Part shown: one piece after another, positions 5,448-7,604 of the stretch
How the letters are laid out: every line of letters begins with the position of its first letter
How positions within the stretch are numbered: the first letter of the stretch is position 1
Assembly (NCBI GenBank): GCA_011525185.1
Contig: WTIQ01000028.1
Coordinates: 1-7,604 of the forward strand
DNA length: 7,604 nucleotides
Direction: 5' to 3'
Origin: Paracoccaceae bacterium
GTDB taxonomy: Bacteria > Pseudomonadota > Alphaproteobacteria > Rhodobacterales > Rhodobacteraceae
Notes under the pieces: model-generated
Database searches by the model: none
Told to the model about the DNA's origin: nothing
The model's input: only the letters and a program-made list of their open reading frames with translations
Translations under genes and position numbers: made by a program

Positions 5448-6472
5448 AGAGTTCTGGCCGCCTTCAAACCAGCCTTTGCAAAATCGTGAACATACTTGCC
5501 CATTTGAAGGGCCCGTTCAGGGTTGGAGGCATTCCCGTCAAGAGCCCGTTTCTTTACACCTTGTATAATTCCCGCCATCCGAAAACAGCAAAAGGCGAGA
5601 TAAAATCCAAAATTATCGATGCCCGATAGGTCGCGTTTGGCACAATAGCCATCAATAAACTCTTGATCTTCGAAAAGCCCCTGTGCTTTGCGATCAATAC
5701 CAGCCAAACCACGCCCATGATCGCCAGGTGGCATTGACCATTGCATAATGACCGCGGCGAGATCCGCATAAGGATGCCCCAGCGTAGACAATTCCCAATC
5801 CAGCACCGCCAAGCAGGACGGCCCTGTTTTGGAAAATAGCATGTTATCGATACGATAGTCCCCATGGACAAGAGTGCGTTGACCATCCTCTGCGGGTATA
5901 TTCTCGTTGAGCCAAGTGATTAGCGTATCCATCGCCTCAATCGTTTCGGTTTCGGAGGCACGATATTGTTTCGTCCAGCGATCAATTTGACGCGCATAGT
6001 AATTTCCCGCAGGACCATAATCGTCCAGACCGCTCGCTTGGAGGTCAACCGAGTGAATAGCGGCCAAAACGCGGTTCATTTCCTCTAAAACGGGGCGGCG
6101 TTCCTCAAAGCCTATTTCAGGGAGGCTCGGATTATCAAAGTTTCTGCCGTCAATTCTCTCCATAATATAAAAAGAGGAGCCGATGACGGCGTCATCTTCG
6201 CAGAGCAAATGCATCTTTGCGACGGGGACATCCGAAGACTCAAGGGCCTTTTGCACTCGAAATTCACGATCCACAGCATGCGCTGACTTGAGCAAAACGC
6301 CAGGCGGTTTGCGACGCAGAACATATGTGCCACTGGGCGACGTGAGCTTAAATGTCGGGTTGGATTGCCCTACTGCGTATTTTTCCGCAGAAAGGGGACC
6401 TTGAAATCCCTTTAAATGGCTCTCTAGCCACGTGGCAACGGCCTCGGTATCCAAATATGCGGCATCTGTCAT
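5444..6472 (-). CDS. APH-family phosphotransferase (ACAD10/11- or LvaA-like kinase)
   Basis: This 342-residue protein is a complete aminoglycoside-phosphotransferase-fold kinase of the group found in ACAD10/11 and near acyl-CoA dehydrogenases. Visible elements are the nucleotide loop GQSNPTF (35-41), the VLRRKPPG strand (51-58), E70 in the first helix, the catalytic loop HGDYRIDNM (203-211; D205 base, N210 metal) and the DWE metal site in VLDWELSTLGHPYADLA (223-239; D225). All catalytic residues are present. Known relatives include LvaA of the Pseudomonas levulinate pathway and ACAD11, which phosphorylate 4-hydroxyacyl-CoAs so that the phosphate can be eliminated. This suggests, but does not prove, a hydroxyacyl-CoA substrate rather than an antibiotic. 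It has the best ribosome site in the operon and overlaps the thioesterase start by four bases. No acyl-CoA dehydrogenase lies within the window. Confidence 0.9.
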   Translation of the reverse strand: MTDAAYLDTEAVATWLESHLKGFQGPLSAEKYAVGQSNPTFKLTSPSGTYVLRRKPPGVLLKSAHAVDREFRVQKALESSDVPVAKMHLLCEDDAVIGSSFYIMERIDGRNFDNPSLPEIGFEERRPVLEEMNRVLAAIHSVDLQASGLDDYGPAGNYYARQIDRWTKQYRASETETIEAMDTLITWLNENIPAEDGQRTLVHGDYRIDNMLFSKTGPSCLAVLDWELSTLGHPYADLAAVIMQWSMPPGDHGRGLAGIDRKAQGLFEDQEFIDGYCAKRDLSGIDNFGFYLAFCCFRMAGIIQGVKKRALDGNASNPERALQMGKYVHDFAKAGLKAARTL

Positions 6473-6480
6473 CTTTGTCG

Positions 6481-6486
6481 CCTCCT
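6481..6486 (-). promoter_or_regulatory. Perfect ribosome binding site overlapping the upstream stop codon
   Basis: The minus strand reads AGGAGG eight bases before the kinase ATG at 6472, and its first two bases belong to the TAG stop of the phosphatase-like gene. The kinase should thus be translated efficiently and independently even though the genes are cotranscribed. This confirms the kinase start. Confidence 0.75.
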
Positions 6487-7150
6487 AACTGTAGGTCAGC
6501 AATGGATCACCCTCTTGCCTGACGTGGGGTATTTCATTGAAACTGTGCAAATAAAACGCCCGTTCGGTAAAGATAAATTTGTGCACGGAACAATTTTTGA
6601 TCTGAAGTTGTAGGTTGATTTGTTCCCTCACGGGGGTGTTCAGAGCGGCCGCAATCATTTGAGAAATGGCCCCACCTGAACTGACCGCAAGCACAGAGGT
6701 GGCCTTTTTCCCCACAATGGCTTGACGTGCTGCCTCGATCCGCGCGGCAAAGGCAGACCACGGTTCCGGTGGATCAATAATTTGGTCATTTTGCCACTCT
6801 CTCACGGTCTCTTTCAAAATCTTGAAATGGGTCCGTCTATCCGTGTGCATATTCAGTGGCGCGTCCCCGTTTCGATATTTGGCATTCAAAAGCGCGGTAA
6901 AGTCAAATTCGTTCAATCCTGTGTGGATCTCAGGCGCGGGCAGTTTCAGTCCCATGCCTTTTTCGATCCCTTTTAAAGTTTCACGATGGCGACGCAAATC
7001 TCCCATGAAACAGGCCTCAGGGTGAACCCCTATCTCGGCAAGAGCTTGGCCAAGGGCCTGACTTTGCGCATGCCCGATGTCGGATAATTTGTCATAATCA
7101 TCCGCGCCAAAGCTCGCTTGCCCATGCCGTATAAGATAAAGCTCAGCCAT
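6485..7150 (-). CDS. Histidine-phosphatase-fold protein lacking the second catalytic histidine
   Basis: This 221-residue cytoplasmic protein belongs to the phosphoglycerate mutase-like histidine phosphatase superfamily. The phosphate-accepting LIRHGQA motif is intact (R8, H9), as are GDLRRHRET (50-58; R54 in the usual arginine place) and the acid region LNEFDF (79-84; E81). The usual second histidine, found in a VSHGG-type motif, is replaced: residues 156-160 read VSSGG, with S158 at its position. Similar SSGG or TSGG variants, as I recall, occur in phosphatase-like proteins near acyl-CoA dehydrogenases, so this is probably a subfamily trait and not a mutation. Activity may be altered or lost. 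The start at 7150 lies inside the end of the flavoprotein gene (8-bp overlap), has no strong ribosome site and is probably coupled. It may dephosphorylate or bind a phosphorylated product of the adjacent kinase, which is my inference. Confidence 0.87.
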   Translation of the reverse strand: MAELYLIRHGQASFGADDYDKLSDIGHAQSQALGQALAEIGVHPEACFMGDLRRHRETLKGIEKGMGLKLPAPEIHTGLNEFDFTALLNAKYRNGDAPLNMHTDRRTHFKILKETVREWQNDQIIDPPEPWSAFAARIEAARQAIVGKKATSVLAVSSGGAISQMIAAALNTPVREQINLQLQIKNCSVHKFIFTERAFYLHSFNEIPHVRQEGDPLLTYS

Positions 7151-7604
7151 TGGTGCGCGCGTTCAGAGACTGAATGGCTGTGTCGTATTCTGCCTTGAAA
7201 CCAGCAACCATATCACCCGTCGATTGGATTGCTTTGATCGCACTGATCCCTTGACCAGATCCCCAGATCTCTTTCCACGATTTTGGTCTGTTGCGCTTGT
7301 CGGAAAAATTCATCGCAGAGGGATCGGATTCGGGTAAATTGTCAGGATCCATTCCCGCCCGTTCGATGGATGGTTTCAGATAATTGCCATGCACGCCCGT
7401 GAACAGTGACGAATACACAATGTCATCCGCGCTTGAATCGACAATCATCTGTTTATAGGCCTGTTCTGCATTTGCTTCCTCCGTGGCAATAAATGGAGAG
7501 CCGATGTAGGCCAAATCTGCACCCATGGCCTGCGCGGCAAGGATGCTTTGGCCGTTTGCAATAGAGCCAGAGAGCAAAAGAGGCCCGTCAAACCACTCTC
7601 TTAT
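7143..7604 (-). CDS. Nitronate monooxygenase-family flavoprotein, C-terminal part
   Basis: The frame is open from the window's right edge to the TGA at 7143-7145 and gives the last 153 residues; the N-terminal part of the gene is outside. A TTG at 7575-7577 is an internal leucine codon, not the start. Family features are LLLSGSIANG (9-18), which holds the FMN phosphate-binding loop, and the adjacent MGADLAYIGSPFIAT (27-41). Further on are FTGVHGNYLKPSI and WKEIWGSGQGI, typical of the class of NAD(P)H/FMN nitronate monooxygenases and 2-nitropropane dioxygenases annotated widely in proteobacteria. Members oxidise nitronates, but many have other, unknown roles such as enoyl or propionate-nitronate detoxification. 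It is the first visible gene of the operon and overlaps the phosphatase-like gene by 8 bp. The catalytic histidine region is not in view. Confidence 0.88.
   Translation of the reverse strand: MREWFDGPLLLSGSIANGQSILAAQAMGADLAYIGSPFIATEEANAEQAYKQMIVDSSADDIVYSSLFTGVHGNYLKPSIERAGMDPDNLPESDPSAMNFSDKRNRPKSWKEIWGSGQGISAIKAIQSTGDMVAGFKAEYDTAIQSLNARTNG

Noticed and set aside
5444..6472. Aminoglycoside resistance gene
   Set aside because: The fold is APH-like, but the motif forms and the acyl-CoA-type operon fit the ACAD10/11-LvaA kinase group; nothing points to antibiotic resistance or mobility.
7143..7577. Complete short gene starting at TTG 7577
   Set aside because: The frame stays open to the window edge, and the residues upstream of the TTG continue the flavoprotein's conserved strand, so the gene is simply cut by the window.

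Overview
The window looks like chromosomal DNA from a marine alphaproteobacterium, most probably a Rhodobacterales (Roseobacter-type) organism of moderate GC content. This rests on the character of the proteins: a mitochondrial-like cytochrome c2 domain, an alphaproteobacterial-style formate dehydrogenase gamma C-terminus, a Rhodobacterales-style signal peptide, and an acyl-CoA-type operon. It is an inference, not a database result. No rRNA, tRNA, CRISPR array, insertion sequence or phage gene was seen.

Left part (1-1761). The window opens with the last 40 codons of a plus-strand gene that looks like the membrane cytochrome b (gamma) subunit of a respiratory formate dehydrogenase. A 42-residue single-helix membrane protein with a good ribosome binding site follows. 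Convergent to these, on the minus strand, is an exported protein joining a seven-bladed WD40 propeller to a class I cytochrome c domain. The left part is therefore respiratory and periplasmic.

Middle (1762-3986). A 357-bp AT-rich divergent intergenic region carries nested inverted repeats and candidate -10 boxes facing both ways. It is followed on the plus strand by a 69-residue exported protein of unknown function. A second gap of about 170 bp with small dyads follows, then a complete M81/MlrC-type metallopeptidase gene.

Right part (3973-7604). Five minus-strand genes are packed with gaps of at most 12 bp or overlaps of 4-8 bp and are almost certainly one operon. In transcription order they are a nitronate monooxygenase-family flavoprotein (5' end outside the window), a histidine-phosphatase-fold protein whose second catalytic histidine is replaced by serine, an APH/ACAD10-11/LvaA-type small-molecule kinase, a PaaI-type hotdog thioesterase, and a PTGR/CurA-type NADP-dependent enone reductase. 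Together they suggest catabolism or salvage of an unusual acyl-CoA, possibly a hydroxy- or enoyl-acyl compound. The last gene ends convergently inside the 3' end of the M81 gene (14-bp overlap).

The points most worth following up are the WD40-cytochrome c fusion, the acyl-CoA operon with its kinase and non-canonical phosphatase, and the nested dyads of the 1.8-1.9 kb intergenic region. Nothing in the window is clearly a new defence or mobile system.
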